From Mermis nigrescens (Eukaryota > Nematoda > Enoplea > Mermithida > Mermithidae), in assembly GCA_036768485.1 (NCBI GenBank), contig JAVLUZ010000056.1:6266508-6330507 (forward strand): a stretch of 64,000 nt of DNA, in the 5' to 3' direction. A program made the position numbers and the translations under genes. Below, in pieces: positions 32,356-45,416 of the stretch. The notes under the pieces are model-generated. The model did not search any database and was not told the DNA's origin. It saw only the letters and a program-made list of their open reading frames with translations. Each line of letters begins with the position of its first letter. The stretch's first letter is position 1.

Positions 32356-33835
32356 TGCTATGAAAAAATTCCGCAGAAACTTCTCTGTGTCCGTGTAGGC
32401 CATTCTAATTTCGTCCCTAAGCAAGTGCATGAAAAACGAGATTTCAAGCTTTTCCGCATGCTTTGTTCTATTCCATCTTCACAGAGATGATTCGAAAACA
32501 TTACGTCGTTTTTTGATGAAATAATTTTCAACGAGGCAACGCTCGCCTTACTGTGCACATTACTTTCAATAGTTCTATGTACGATGATGTACAGTGCTAA
32601 CATAAGTAGTGTCATTCTTTGTTTTGTTATTTTGTTAAAAGAAAAACGACGCTAAGCACTCAAATCTTCTGCGTCATTCTTCGTTTGGTATTTTGCTGGA
32701 AGAAGAAAGACGCATGAGCACTCGAATTTTTTGAGTCGTTCTTTGTTTTGCTATTTTATTGAATGAAAACCGACGCTACGTCGTTATGTTGATTAATAGA
32801 TCATATTTCATGAATCTGTTCTAGTCTTTTATGGCATCTAATGCAGACGTTCTTGGGGGGGAAGGTTAATTCTCATTCTGGGGGGGTCAAACCCTCAAAA
32901 GAAGACGTCTGGTTTTGACCCCTCCCCCGAAATGGTAACTGACATCTCCGCAAAATGGCTGCTGCCCCCCAGAATTAACGATTTTTTGTAAAAGTTAATA
33001 AAGTTGTAATAAGTGTGCCTTTTTTAAGCGTTTTTAGCTAATGTTTTGCTCAAAAATCTCAAATTTTCGGCTCTTCGCGTCATATACAGTTTTTACCCAT
33101 AGTTCGTTCGTTTTACTCAATTTTTTAAATTTTTTTGAAAATTTCATGTTTTCATGTCCTAGAGAGAACAGGCATTGTCGAGAAACGTCAAAAAACTGTT
33201 TTGATGTGTACATACCCTCGATTTTCAGCCAAAAAAGGCACTTTTAGAAATTTTCTGGGTCTGACCCCTCTCCAGAATTCCTATTCTGTGCATGTATGCG
33301 TCAAACCCCTTCCCCAAGAACAAGTCTGCATTAGATGCCATAAAAGAGTAGGTTACAGATTAATGAAATACGATCTATTAATCAACATAATGACACAATC
33401 ACTGCGTCGTTTTTGAAAATGAAAAACTGAGAACGACGCAAAGTATTTTAAGTGCCCGTGCGTCGTTTTTCATTCAATAAAATAACAAAACAAAGAACGA
33501 CGCAAAAGATTCGAGTGCTTATGCGTTTTTTTCCTTCAGTAAAATAACAAACGAAGAATGACGCAGAAGATTTGAGTGCTTATACGTCGTTTTTCATTTA
33601 ACAAAATAACAAAACAAAGATAGACGCTACATATGTAAGCACTGTACATCATCGTACATAGAACTATTAAAAGTAATGTGCACAGTAAGGCGAGCGTTGC
33701 CTCGTTAACAATTATTCCATAAAAAATGATGCAATGATTTCAAATCATTTCTGTGAAGATGGAATAGAACAAAACATGCGGAAAACCTTGAAATCTCGTT
33801 TATCATGCACTTGTTTAGGGAAGAAATTATATTAG
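32356..33835. mobile_element. 1.5-kb foldback element with repeat-bearing arms
   Basis: The left arm (about 32360-32855) reappears inverted at about 33325-33830. Examples are gaggcaacgctcgcctta against taaggcgagcgttgcctc, and tggcatctaatgcag against tgcattagatgcca. Each arm contains three or four internal repeats around gaaaaacgacgc and ttctttgttttgttatttt, mirrored in the other arm. The ~470-bp spacer holds unrelated G-rich text. Confidence 0.88.
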
Positions 33836-34286
33836 CCGCAGCATACACGGACATCTCAGAACAGCGAAAATGAGCTGCTTATTTTGCATGCATCTAATAT
33901 TTAATCGTTTAAATTAATGCTCAGTGTTATATGCATAAATGTACAGCTTGAAATTTGATTAGTCAGGCCCAAAAGAAAGTTGTTGAAAAGTGACTTTTTT
34001 GGGCTAAAAGAACATGGGTAACGTCAAAAATCACTGTTGTTTGACGTTTTGGACAATGCTCGTTCTTTCTAAAACATAAAAATATAAGAAAAACTAGAAG
34101 AAATTCGAAAAAAATCCCCCATGAACACGTAGCTACTGCCGAAAACTTTACGTTCCATCGAAGAAAAACTATCAAAAGTGTAAATAAACCTACATCTATC
34201 TGCAAACTTTTTGCGTTCCTTTCAGACGCTATGCCATTTTAAGCTGCAGCAGTCATAGAACACTTTTTAGAACAGGCTCAGTACAC

Positions 34287-34567
34287 CATAGGTGGGCAGC
34301 ACGGAAATTCTGGGTGGGGGGGGTGGTGGGGTGGAAAAATTTCGGGAGGAGGGGGGGTGAAAAATTTTCAAAGGTCAAAAAATGGTCTTAAAAGTGGTCG
34401 TATGGCGAAAAAACACCATTTTTCGACGTTTCTCATCAAAGCACTATCCAATGGCATCAAAAACTTGCTTAAAAAGCAAAAAAAAATTTCTGGGGGGTAT
34501 TTTGATTTCTGGGAGGGGTATTTCAACTTCTGGGGGTGCATACCCCAAACCCCCACGCCCATGTGTG
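34287..34567. mobile_element. Family B hAT-like MITE
   Basis: Starts CATAGGTGGGCAGCACG and ends CACGCCCATGTGTG. The duplication cagtacac is identical at 34279-34286 and 34568-34575. Confidence 0.87.
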
Positions 34568-34690
34568 CAGTACACTCGGACATCGCCAGCATCGTATGAT
34601 TATGAATGACTTTCATTATTGCTCTATTTTCGTCACATTAGGAAAGTGTAGCGTCCATTCTCACGCAATCGCGACATTTCTCATTATGTA

Positions 34691-35130
34691 CCGTATTTAT
34701 TATAATAAATCGCGCCCTCTAATATTAAGCGGCAAGCGCCCTCCAATAGACAGCGCACCTGCAAAGCGAAAAAGTTATAGACAGCGCCCTAGCGCATCTG
34801 CTATTATATGAATGCTGTCCTTAGTTTAATGTGTCCCTTGAATACAATTTATTGGCCGAAAACAGTCCAAACTCAATATAAGAACGTGGAATATTATTTT
34901 TATGGATTGAGAATGTCAAAAATAAGACAATTGATAAAGTAATTGAGATTCAAAATGTAAAAATATTTCTTTATTTGGTCAGTAATAAAGGAATGATGCT
35001 TTTCAGGGTAAAATCAAATGAAAAAATTTATAGACAGCGCCCTCTAATAGTACGCGCCATCTAATACACAGCGCACCTTCAAGCTGAAAAAAGTTATAGA
35101 CAGCGCGCTGTTTATTAGAATAAATAGCGG
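34691..35130. mobile_element. TA-flanked MITE with CCGTATTTATT ends
   Basis: The left end CCGTATTTATTATAATAAAT is mirrored by the right end GTTTATTAGAATAAATAGCGG, both flanked by TA (34689-34690 and 35131-35132). Inner text agcgccctctaata is repeated several times. This is a Tc1/mariner-type non-autonomous element. Confidence 0.75.
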
Positions 35131-35261
35131 TATTAACTTTTGAATTTTTTTGTTACCCGGTCTTGCAGCTTACATTGCCTCCAGCGAATAACCCTCACAT
35201 ACATATATGTAAGTGCCTGCAAATGTTATCTAACACGAACGCTGCACATATGTACACTAGC

Positions 35262-36072
35262 AAAGAAAAATGCCCGATGGAACAAAAAATGGGAATATAC
35301 TTGGGATTGTGAATTATAGAAGTGGTAAAAAGGAGGGATTAGGAATCTCCTATGTTATATGCCAAAATCGCAAAATATGTTAAAAATCAGACTTTCTCTA
35401 AACAATGCAAAAAATCGAAGTATATTCTGCGGTCTCTGAGAAAACGTATTATTTTGAAATAATTTTCTCTGATTGACATAATATCTTGAAAGCATATTAC
35501 GTAATGCAACTTTTTGCAGACTTCATTCAACTTTGAGTTGCTCAATAATGTGACTGAAAGTGAAATGCTGTTAACAAAATCATAATTAAGTTGTTCGTAT
35601 TTCATTATTACTAAGCATGTCACTTAGCAGATACAGCCATTCTAAGTGTCAAAGGTGCAAGCAATATTCAAATTACCAAAAAATTGATTGAAAAAAGTAG
35701 CGAATTAGCAATGCATGTAGCTAAGCGAATTGAATGAAATAGTACCTATCGATGCATTCAAGACAATCGATGATATTGTTGGTTCAAAGCAGTAGGAAAC
35801 ACGGTAGCTGACGTGCAACAGACCTTATGTAGATACTCTTTTACACATGTCTACAACAATTGTTTACTAAACTTTTATATTTTTCGAAGGCCGCAGAATA
35901 TACTTCGATTTTTTGCATTGTTTAGAGAAAGTCTGATTTTTAACATATTTTGCGATTTTTGGCATATAACATAGGGAGATTCCTAGTCCCCTCCTTTTAC
36001 ATCCTCGATAATTCACAATCCCAAGTATATTCCCCTTTTTTGTTCCATCGGAGCATTTTTCTTTGCTAGTAC
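35262..36072. mobile_element. 0.8-kb foldback element
   Basis: The left arm 35262-35434 (ctagcaaagaaaaatg to tatattctgcgg) is mirrored by 35889-36072 (ccgcagaatata to catttttctttgctag) with few differences. The ~455-bp spacer is AT-rich with no recognised gene. Confidence 0.88.
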
Positions 36073-36229
36073 CCTACTTTTAATTAGCAGATTTGGAAAT
36101 ACAATACTAGATTCCATTTACTGTGCGGTTCTTCTAATAATTGAATGGTTTAAACTTTACAAAGCTACTAAATGTAGAAGAAACAAACATTCTGATTAGT
36201 AATTCTTATGTTATGTAGAACATCCTGTA

Positions 36230-38370
36230 AAGAAATATGCTTCCAAAACTTTCTAGAGCTAAACTTAATTTACATTTTAAACTTTACACAAGAATGTAAA
36301 GAATTTTAGTGGGATTAATAATTTCGATATTGCTCTGATATAACGATCAGCATTTATTAGAGAAATGAAACCTCTATAATGTTCTAAGAACAAATTAACA
36401 TTAGGTGTTAATCACTTTACACTACTCTTCATGCGCCCCTAGCAGACGTATCACATCTGTTTCCATATATATTTTACGACTTTAGGGGAAAAATATGTTA
36501 CTGTGAGGCTCTAGAATGAAGCTTATTATATAGTGCAAACTTTACACTAGCAACGAGTGTAAGAGAAGGTTTTAGTCGGATTTGTAAATTCGATATTACT
36601 CGGATATTACGATCAACATTCATGAAAAATTATGTCTCCAAAACGATTTAATGAAAAATAGACACAGACGTAAACCACTTTACATCACTGTTGAGTGTAA
36701 ACAAACGCGCCAGCTGACGTCCCTTATTTGATTCCATGTAAATCTTCAGATTTCGGCAAAAGATTCAGGTTTTCGCAAAAGCTCTAGAACGAAGATTAAT
36801 TAGCAGTTTAAACTTTACACAACCGCCTAGTGTAAAGAGGACTTTATTCCGATTTGTAAATCTCATATTACTCGGATATTATTATCAACATTTATAGAAA
36901 AAATTGCATGTCTACAATGGTCTGAGGACAAATAAACAATGAGTGTAAACTACTTTACAATGCATCTGTTGGACGTAAACAAACGCGCCATATGTGACGT
37001 CTCACATTTGATTCTTTGAAAATTTCTGGACTCCAGGAAAACAGTTAGGTTTCCTGAAATGCCCAAAAACGAGCGATAAATGCATTCGTCGGCCGTGAAC
37101 TCCCACGTAAACACCTAGTGCAAAGAAGATTTTTGGTCAGATTCGTAATTTTGATATTGTTCCGATAGCTACGATTAATATCTATGAAAAAAAATTAAGT
37201 CTCCATAATGTTGCTATGGGCAAACTCAACAATAGGTGTAAACCACTGTACAACACTGTCAGAGTGTATACATATGCGCTTGACTTGGCATATCAAATTT
37301 AGGTTCCTGGTCCACTTCTAGACTTCGATAATCGTGTCCCTGACTCGCAATCGGAGAAGCACGGCAGAAAAAAACAAGAGCAGAAACGGATTGTAAACAC
37401 CATCCTTGACTTTAAACTCGCTAAATATTAATGCATAGACAATTTGCTTTGACATGCACCCGATATAAAGCACTTTATTTTTATTCTATTAGACTTATTC
37501 CGAATATTCACTTGAATCGGAGAAAGTGGCGGGAACAAAAACGCAACAAAAGCGTAGCTTCCATCATTTGAACACTGTAAACTTTAAAATTCCGTACCAA
37601 ACTCCCCATTGAGTTTAAAGAAATTCGGTTTGGTACAATTTGTAGCTTTTAAATCGTAGTACATTCCTGTGTGCCAAAATTCTCGTTGCAAAAATTATTT
37701 GGTATGCTTTATCAATCAAAATTCGGAAAAAACGTGTTTTTTCGCCCATTTTTTACCTCTGATTTCGAACTTTACACCCCCATAAATAACTCAATATTGC
37801 GTTTTTTTAAATGCGGTTTGCTGCGATGTGTAGCCCCTGAGAGGCACTTTATTACTGCTGTATTCAATTTGCCCTGACTCATAAGCGGAAAAATTTGGCA
37901 GAGAAATCTTAGGTTAAAATCCGTTTTTTTACACCATCCACTAGAGTGTAAACTTTAAACCCCAGGATCTAACTCACCATAGAGCATTAGAAGACTTTGC
38001 TTATATGCAGAATGTAGCCCTTGATCCGCTCTACATTTCTGTCAGAAAACATTTTCAAAAAACTCATAACCGGAGTTAGTATCGGACATAGGCAGGTTGA
38101 AAACTCGACCAAAAAGTGCTTTTTCACCCCAGATTTTCGCACTCTTTACACTGCCATTTGATAACTAATGCGAATTTCAAAAAACAAAAAAAGTGCCATC
38201 TGTAGAATTCATCCCTCTATTATCCTATGCTGTTCAATTCTTTGAGTCATCAATACTCAGTTGTCCACATGCCGCAGTAAAAAGGTCCCAAAATTTGTCC
38301 TATGTTATAACGTTACACAAAAACTTTACACCTTCTTTACACAGTCAGTTTTGAGTTTCAAGAAAAACAA
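36230..38370. repeat. Diverged ~270-bp tandem array rich in GTGTAAA/TTTACAC
   Basis: Units start near 36285, 36534, 36806 and 37090 with aaactttacac or its variants, followed by agtgtaa, cgatattactcggatatta and gtaaaccactttacaac. Copies diverge steadily to the right and can be traced to about 38360. The 68-codon plus-strand frame near 37671 lies inside this decayed array. Confidence 0.75.
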
Positions 38371-38379
38371 AAAAACACG

Positions 38380-40490
38380 AGCAGCGAATTTTTTTTATTA
38401 TCTTTCTTTAAAAAAACCGCACCTTCCAGAAGTGTCCCGTTATAGCTGTAGGGGGTGCACAGGTGTTGAGGGTACCCAAGTATATTATAGGTAACGCGCT
38501 AAATCGATATGGCTCAAGATATCTATGAACATGCGCACAGCATGTACATTTACTTACATGTGTAGCAATGCGCAAATGCTACATGACAAAGAGCTTAACA
38601 GGTAAAGAGCGCGCTAAAGTGATAAAAACACGGATAACTTGTACAAACGAAAATAAGAATCCCGCCACCAATACAAAAACAGGGAAGAACTGGTAGATTG
38701 TCCTATATCCACAAATATTTACATACAAATACGCAACAAACTAGTTCTCCAAATCATCCTGCGCCGAGCGAGATTCAAAATCGTTGCATGGTTCCTTCCT
38801 CCTTGAAATTTATTGGTCTCTAAAATCGTCGTGAATTGAAATTAGAAATTTGATTTTTACGTTGGGCACTGGGTATGCCTTTCTTCTGCACCATCGAGGA
38901 AAAATGAAATTTTTTCAGGCTGGTTTGTCCAAACGTCCATTTGATTGTCACCATTGGTTCCAGTTATAGTCGTAATGTAAAATTCCGAAAATTGATGTTT
39001 GTGTCGGAGAAAAGATTGATCTTTTCGAAGCTCAAAACGATTAAAATCGGCAAAAGTCTCGATATCCTGAAAGTGTCAATTAATTTCAGAACCAAGAGAA
39101 TATGCTTTCAAAAGCGGTATCGTCCTATCGTGGTTTAGCAGCAGTACAAGCATATTTTTATTTGAGCGCTCAACATGAAATTTCGATGTCGACGCAATAT
39201 TGGGCTGACGGGTTTCGCTGCAATAGAAATTTCTATACTGCTTCAACGCAGATTTTTAATATGCCGTAAAGTTTAGAATTCGTCTCGATATTGCCAATTG
39301 TTCCGTAGGACATTAACAAGAAAAGTCCGTAAAGCATACCAGAAAAATTACTTGGGCAGACTTTCCAAAACCCATCTAAAGCCTATTTCTATATCGGCTG
39401 GAGGTTGGCATTTTAAGCCCAAAAAATTCTCTAATAAATGTTGCAATTGATTCCAGAACTGTTTTGAAGCGATTGGATCCGATCCAGGATATTTAAAAGC
39501 AATACAAGCAACGAATCAAAAAAAGAATTGAGCGCTAGTCCAGCGCCGACATGTCCGGAATTATAAGTCCGTGCTCCAGAAATATAAACATATGTCGCAT
39601 AGGCATAGGTCATATGAGCAACTAGTGGTAAGTCTGCTTCCAAAATGCATTTATACCTTCAAATCCCATTATGCAACAAGTATTTGATCCATCAAATAGA
39701 ATTAAAAAAGAAGAACAGTTGGGACCGAATTTTACAAAATTTTCCAGTCTTAGCTGAGGTGTGGCATATGGCCTTTATACTTCCCTCGCCTGATTTGACC
39801 GGCTTCCATCCGTCAAGTCCCGATTTTCACCGAGCAAAACAGGCACGGAGGACGTGATCCAAGTATTTTGATCCGACTAACTGATCTTTGAGTTGAAACA
39901 CTGAAACCTTTAACATCAATCGCACGAGATATCAGGATGGCCTTGGACAACGATTTATGCCCATCTCAACGAAATTAGCTATATATACAAAAGTAAGTCT
40001 TCTCGCAGGTCGCCTGCAACGATTTGACGGGTATCCACCACAGACCCGAAAAGCTTATATCAACTGCAGCTAACTGAAATTGCGGGGTCAGAGACACATT
40101 GCAACGTCAGCATCTTAATCCTAAACAATGTCGTCAAACGTCTGACACCCATTCCTATCCTAGATCATCATAAAAAATGAATGACCTAAAACAGTTGGAA
40201 TGAACAGAAACCAAGGAATGATGATGATTAGCCTTCGAGGAACTGATCAGGTACATCGCGTGAATGCTGAGGAACTTTCAGTGCAAAAAAAAAAGAATTT
40301 ATGGTCATAAAATGAGTGAAAGCAGACGTTGAAGCACTGAAACATATGTTGGCTTTTAGATTTAGAAGAGGTCAAGTTCAAATCAATCGATCGCCGTTTA
40401 CATACAGCGAATTCCTTGCTCAATCAACCTTTTAACTATGTCAGGCGGTCCGAAAATTTTTCACTATTTTAGTATAATCAGAATTGAATT
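38380..40490. other. Mostly unassigned; weak minus-strand coding trace
   Basis: At 39240-39640 the minus strand keeps two overlapping frames with protein-like composition: one containing YAYATYVYISGARTYNSG, and a shifted one containing FWNQLQHLLENFLGLKC. This suggests a frameshifted relic, but I recognise no family. The rest shows no gene. Confidence 0.35.
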
Positions 40491-40497
40491 GTAAAGA

Positions 40498-40745
40498 CAT
40501 GTGGGCGGAAGGTTAGGGGTGTGCACCTCCCGAAAGTTTGAATATCCCTAGAATAAAAATGACACCCTGTACCAGAATTCAATTTTGAAAATATTCTTGT
40601 ATTTTCACAATTTCCGATGTTAATGGATAGTGCTCGATGAGAAACGTTTAAAAATGCTGTTTTTTTGCCCATACCACCATTTTGAAGACCGCTTTTCGAT
40701 ATTCTGCACTGCCCCACTCCGCAGAATTTTAGTGCTGCCCTATGG
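40498..40745. mobile_element. Family B hAT-like MITE (reverse, aged)
   Basis: Starts CATGTGGGCGGAAGG and ends GTGCTGCCCTATG. The core word agtgctcgatgagaaacgtt is present. The target duplication is not recognisable. Confidence 0.65.
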
Positions 40746-42248
40746 TGAAAACCCGACAAGCGTCCTCAGAGTCTAACGAAGAGCTTCATCATTGTATCAA
40801 CATTAATTGAAAAGATTTTAATTAATCTAAGTACAAAGTTGTCATAAACTGAGTTCAGAAATAACAGATCACAAGATCAAGGTACCGATAACAAATATGT
40901 GGCATTGAGCTAACAATACTGAATCACAAGTAGGACAGCATTACATTTGACATTTCGATTGTGCCCTCTTCAGCTATTTGACCGATAGTACCCACCAACC
41001 ATACACGGGCGGCGCCAATTCTGGGTCTGATGTGAGTTTTAAAATTTCGTATGGTTAAAACAATGTCAAAAAATTGAGGGTAACAGTGAAGAAACAACAC
41101 GTTCCAATGTTTCCTTACGTAACGCTCCTACAAAATCACGTGACGCCCGGGGATTAAAAAATTTGAAAATTGACTCCTAAGCTTCTCCAAGATTTTGTGG
41201 TCCTTTGAATTTAGGGGAAAAGCCAAGACCCTATAGTCCTCCCCATACCAAATTGGGTGGTACTTACTTTTCAAATATTCTAAAGGAAACCCTCCTGCTG
41301 AGCATCAACGAGCTGTCCATCCAGTGCAGGTAATCGTCACCAGAAGTGAGATTGAAGTAGCTCACTTAAAGAAATGAAAGATTTTTGTAAAGAAAACTGA
41401 CAACGAGCGAAAATGAAGATTCGTAGCTAGTGCTCTATGCACGAAAATTTCTGCACTATTTCAACATTTGCACTTATTCCTAGGCCAAATAAATGCGATA
41501 AATTATAACTACTTCGCACGTTCAGCAGCAATTTTGTCAAAAGATTTCGGCTGCAAGCTTTCCCCAATCCTTTTTGTTCATGAAGTCTGTTTCATTTATT
41601 TGAGATCGTTTTCAGTACCCTTTTTAAGCTTATAGTATGCCTAACAAGGTAAATTACTGTAACTCGACAAAAGTCAGTGGGGCGAGCAGCCGCCATTCTT
41701 CATTTTAATGCACTAAACCGTCCATATTGACTTAATTCAATCATCTAAACAGTGCACTAAATGAAAATCTCGCAGCAGTAATCGAATCTGTGTTGCTTCG
41801 ACGACAATCAGACGTTCTATCACTACGCAAAGTGGAAGTTTTTAACGATGTTCAAAATGCTAGTCTATTGTGCTTAACGGTCGATTGATCAAGCTGAATG
41901 CGCAAATTTTATCCACATGTTGCATTATCTCCTGAAGACGAGAATACAATATGCAGTAAAAATTTTTATTGAAAAACCCTTCCTTCCTATGTAGCTATTT
42001 GATCTCTAAATGATCTACAGTAACTAGAAATAGATTCACTGTAGCCTCGGTAAGATTTGCTGTGAAAAGCTCTCGATAAATGAAATAGACTATAGGAATC
42101 ATCATTTTGCTTGTTAAGCAGGTTTCGGTGTCATCATTGAATAATATGTCTCATTCAGCACATGAACTAGACTTCAATCGGCATCTGCTGTAGGATTTAC
42201 TCATGAATCAAAGATTATGCGAATCACAAAACCCAGCTTATGTACCTA
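40746..42248. other. Unassigned sequence
   Basis: At 40990-41040 acacgggcggcgccaattctggg resembles a family B start, but the body is decayed. The rest has no gene or repeat I can support. Confidence 0.45.
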
Positions 42249-42403
42249 TCACATAATCCAAACGGGCTGCGAATTTGAGATTTGGAAAATCACGATTGTG
42301 TCGATTTCAATAATAGAAACGCAATATGGCCCCGATGCAACTGTATGCGATCCACGAGTCTCCCAAATTCTCTCATCGTTCTTGTCAAGTATAATGAGTT
42401 TTC
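42249..42403 (-). CDS. L2 exon 2: lectin-like C-terminal exon
   Basis: Read on the minus strand, the acceptor ttgtcttcttgaag|GA opens a phase-1 exon of 50 codons ending in TGA. The protein has the strand pattern of bulb-type (B_lectin) domains: GKLIILDKNDERIWETRG, then CVSII..DTIVIFQISNSQPVW. It aligns by eye with L1 exon 3 (GTLTMFDKHTTVWHHIGQ), with the same acceptor phase. It is separated from its partner exon at 45173 by an LTR-type insertion. The family call is inference from the repeated hydrophobic-D-x-x-x-x-W pattern. Confidence 0.5.
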
Positions 42404-42929
42404 CTTCAAGAAGACAATTGGTAACAAAAGGACGATATGCATGAAAGCACGATATAACGTAGTGACGTAAATTCAAAAATTTGATAAATGTATCTGATGA
42501 TTTAAATTATGCAACTTCTATATGAATTCTTAATCTTATCAGTTAGCCATTGTAATATTATCATATCCTATGTCTATTTTTTGAATGTATGTTTGTATGA
42601 ACAAATCATAAACATTGTAAAGAGGGGCTGAACAGAAATTAATAATTTTTAAGAACTGGCATTCACATGTAATGAAACCTCATATCTAATAGTATAGCAC
42701 TACATGATGATTTCAGAATGTCATTATAAATGAATATAATATTGTATTACAAAAATGACTTATCACTGTGTGGCACTAGCACACGCTATTACACGATTTT
42801 ATTATCCGAGTGTTAAGTGATGAACTATTTGCTCGCGGAACTAGAAAAGCTATTTTGAGCGGCAGCTGCTGATGGAAAACTGGCGCTAAGCTAGCGTCCG
42901 TTTTAAAAATGGGCATCACACACCAGTGT

Positions 42930-43885
42930 TCTTTTTTGTATAAGGTCCGTTTGTGCATGTACAAAGATGGTACCCGAAAGTCATTGTACATTTTGTACAT
43001 GCAAATTTTTGTGTACTATAATATAGTACAGTAGCGATTCTAGTGTGGTTAAACAGGGTTTCCGATCTTTAGTAGTGTATTTTAGCTAATTTCTGAGTTT
43101 CTGACGCCTAAAATTACTAAAAACTGTCTCAAAACGGCACGAAGCGTCTGAAAAATTTGACATTTTTCTATTTTAAATGCAAATTCTGCCATTTTAAAGA
43201 TATATGACAAACGATTACTCATTTCGGCGCGAAGCGCCGAAAATTCTTGGAATTTTACACATTTTCTCCAGCTTTTGTCTCCCTAAAAATCTTTGTACAT
43301 TTGATACACACAAATTTTTGAGTACATATGGCACAGTAGCGACTTTAGTGTGGTAAAAACAGATCTGTTGGACTTTTGGTAATGTATTTTGAAGCTAATT
43401 TTTGGTCTCCGACGCCAAAATTACTAAACATTTTCCATTTCAAATGCAAATTCTGTCATTTAAAGATATATAGGACAAACAAATACTCATTTCGGCGCGG
43501 AGCGCCGAACATTTTCTTTGAATTTTACCCCTTTCACAGTTTTTGTCTTCCCAAAAATCTTTGTACATGTTATACACATAAATTTTGGAGTACTTTAATA
43601 TGGTAAAGCCGCGATTCTAGTATGGTAAAAACAGAGTTGTTCAACTTTTGGTAGTGTATTTTAGCTAATTTCTGAGTGTCTTAGGGCAAAAATCACTGAG
43701 AATCGCCTCTACGATGGCGCAAAGCGCCGAAAAATTTGACATTTTTCCTTTTGGAATGTAATTTCTCTCATTATAAAGATATATTATTTGCAATTTTTGT
43801 CTTCCGAAAAATCGGTGTGCATATACAGAGACGGTCCCGTAGAGTCTTTCTGTATCGGGAAAAATCTTTTCCGAATACAAAAAAC
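42930..43885. mobile_element. Family D repeat with GGCGCTTCGCGCC motifs
   Basis: At least three internal repeats of tttgtacat, acacaaatttttg, gtacagtagcgattctagtgtgg and ggcgcgaagcgccga. It matches 13000-13966 and 60690-61260. No stable reading frame. Confidence 0.7.
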
Positions 43886-43889
43886 AGTG

Positions 43890-44172
<283 letters not shown>

Positions 44173-44675
44173 CTTATCTCCCCAATTTCTGTTTATTGTA
44201 CCATTCATGGGATAAAGTATTCTCAAGTTTAAAAATAGATATCACTCATCTGATGACTTTTAAGGTCCAAAACAAAATGCAGTTAAGGTGAGCTCCTCGT
44301 GTTTTTACTAAGTCATTGGATGAATGACACATTGAAAATGTAGCTTATAACACATGAAAGACCACAGGACAGTGTAATTTAACTCGCCGGGGAATGGACA
44401 TCATCTGCCCTTGAGAAAAACAGACCATACTCGTATGCATTAATGGAAGTAAAAAAACCCTGGTCGGTCCCCCAAAACGCCAATGCGATCGGAAAGCTCA
44501 ACATCGTTTTGCTTGACATTATCCACCCGTCGTTTAACCATTTGTACTATTCTACCAGCGATTTTAATAAAGAATATTCTATTCGTCTACAGTAGCTGAC
44601 AGACACACTCAACCGTACACTTATAAGCTCAAGGCGTTCTGCGACGCCACATCCGACACTTTAACACAAACTACA

Positions 44676-45172
44676 ATTCGATGTACACATGCATTACTGA
44701 TCACATGAATCGTTTTCAGAATCCGTATTCAATGCTTAAAGTCAATTCTGTTTTCGTCAGGAAGCAGAAAATATTTTAACTAAAATATAATTTCTTCTTT
44801 ACCATGTCAACTTTAAATTTAAAAAAACAATGTTCACGCTTGTGAAAAAACACATCGACTGGACTTAACTCCTGAATTACAACTCGTTTGCCATAGACAA
44901 AGAAATGAGTTCGGCTAAACTATGTGTTCTTCACAACTTTAGGTCAAGTACGCGTCTTTATGTATGATAAGACTGAGATAGGTTAAGCGGAAATTTCTTA
45001 AAATAATATAGTAAAGAATGATCTAAAGATATGTTTCTCTGAGCGAAATTTCATGCATTGGTCCTCCATTTTCTTTTCATTAAATTCTTTTCTTTTGTAA
45101 ACTTTATCTCGCAAAATTCGGCTGATTGACAAAGAAATCATCTTGCTTGAGTGCGTAATTATATAACCTAAC
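44676..45172 (-). other. L2 intron remainder, unassigned
   Basis: No repeat or gene recognised between the LTR-like element and the L2 lectin exon. Confidence 0.5.
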
Positions 45173-45416
45173 CTCTTATTTTGTCAAACCAAATCGCAGC
45201 AGCTCTACTAGCCGCAGGAGTAGGTAAGATTCTGTTTCCAATAATCAATTGGCCAAGTGAATTCAATTGAACTCGAAGCCGCCCATCGTCAGAAATTAGA
45301 GTTTCATTGATACGAATTATTTCTTTTGACTGGCAAATCGCCGACGGGAAGAATACTTAAAAAGTATATTTTTTGGATATTTTGAGCCAAACAATTATGA
45401 GCACAAGAGGCGACAT
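45173..45416 (-). pseudogene. L2 exon 1: signal-like start, in-frame stop, lectin-like segment
   Basis: From the ATG at 45416 the minus strand reads MSPLVLIIVWLKISKKYTF, a plausible signal peptide, then a TAA at 45357-45359. The same frame then stays open through ICQSKEIIRINETLISDDGR and VQLNSLGQLIIGN to IWFDKIRG. This is the GxL-x-L-x-x-x-G-x-L-x-I pattern of a B_lectin repeat. The donor G|gttagg (phase 1) fits the phase-1 acceptor of the exon at 42403. L2 is therefore either a pseudogene with one premature stop, or an exon starting at acceptor ctttttaag|TA (45355) or gccag|TCA (45329) whose first exon I cannot place. It begins only 57 bases downstream of the L1 stop. Confidence 0.5.

Noticed and set aside
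40990..41290. Another family B MITE
   Set aside because: The start (acacgggcggcgccaattctggg) fits, but the core and right end cannot be followed and no target duplication is seen.
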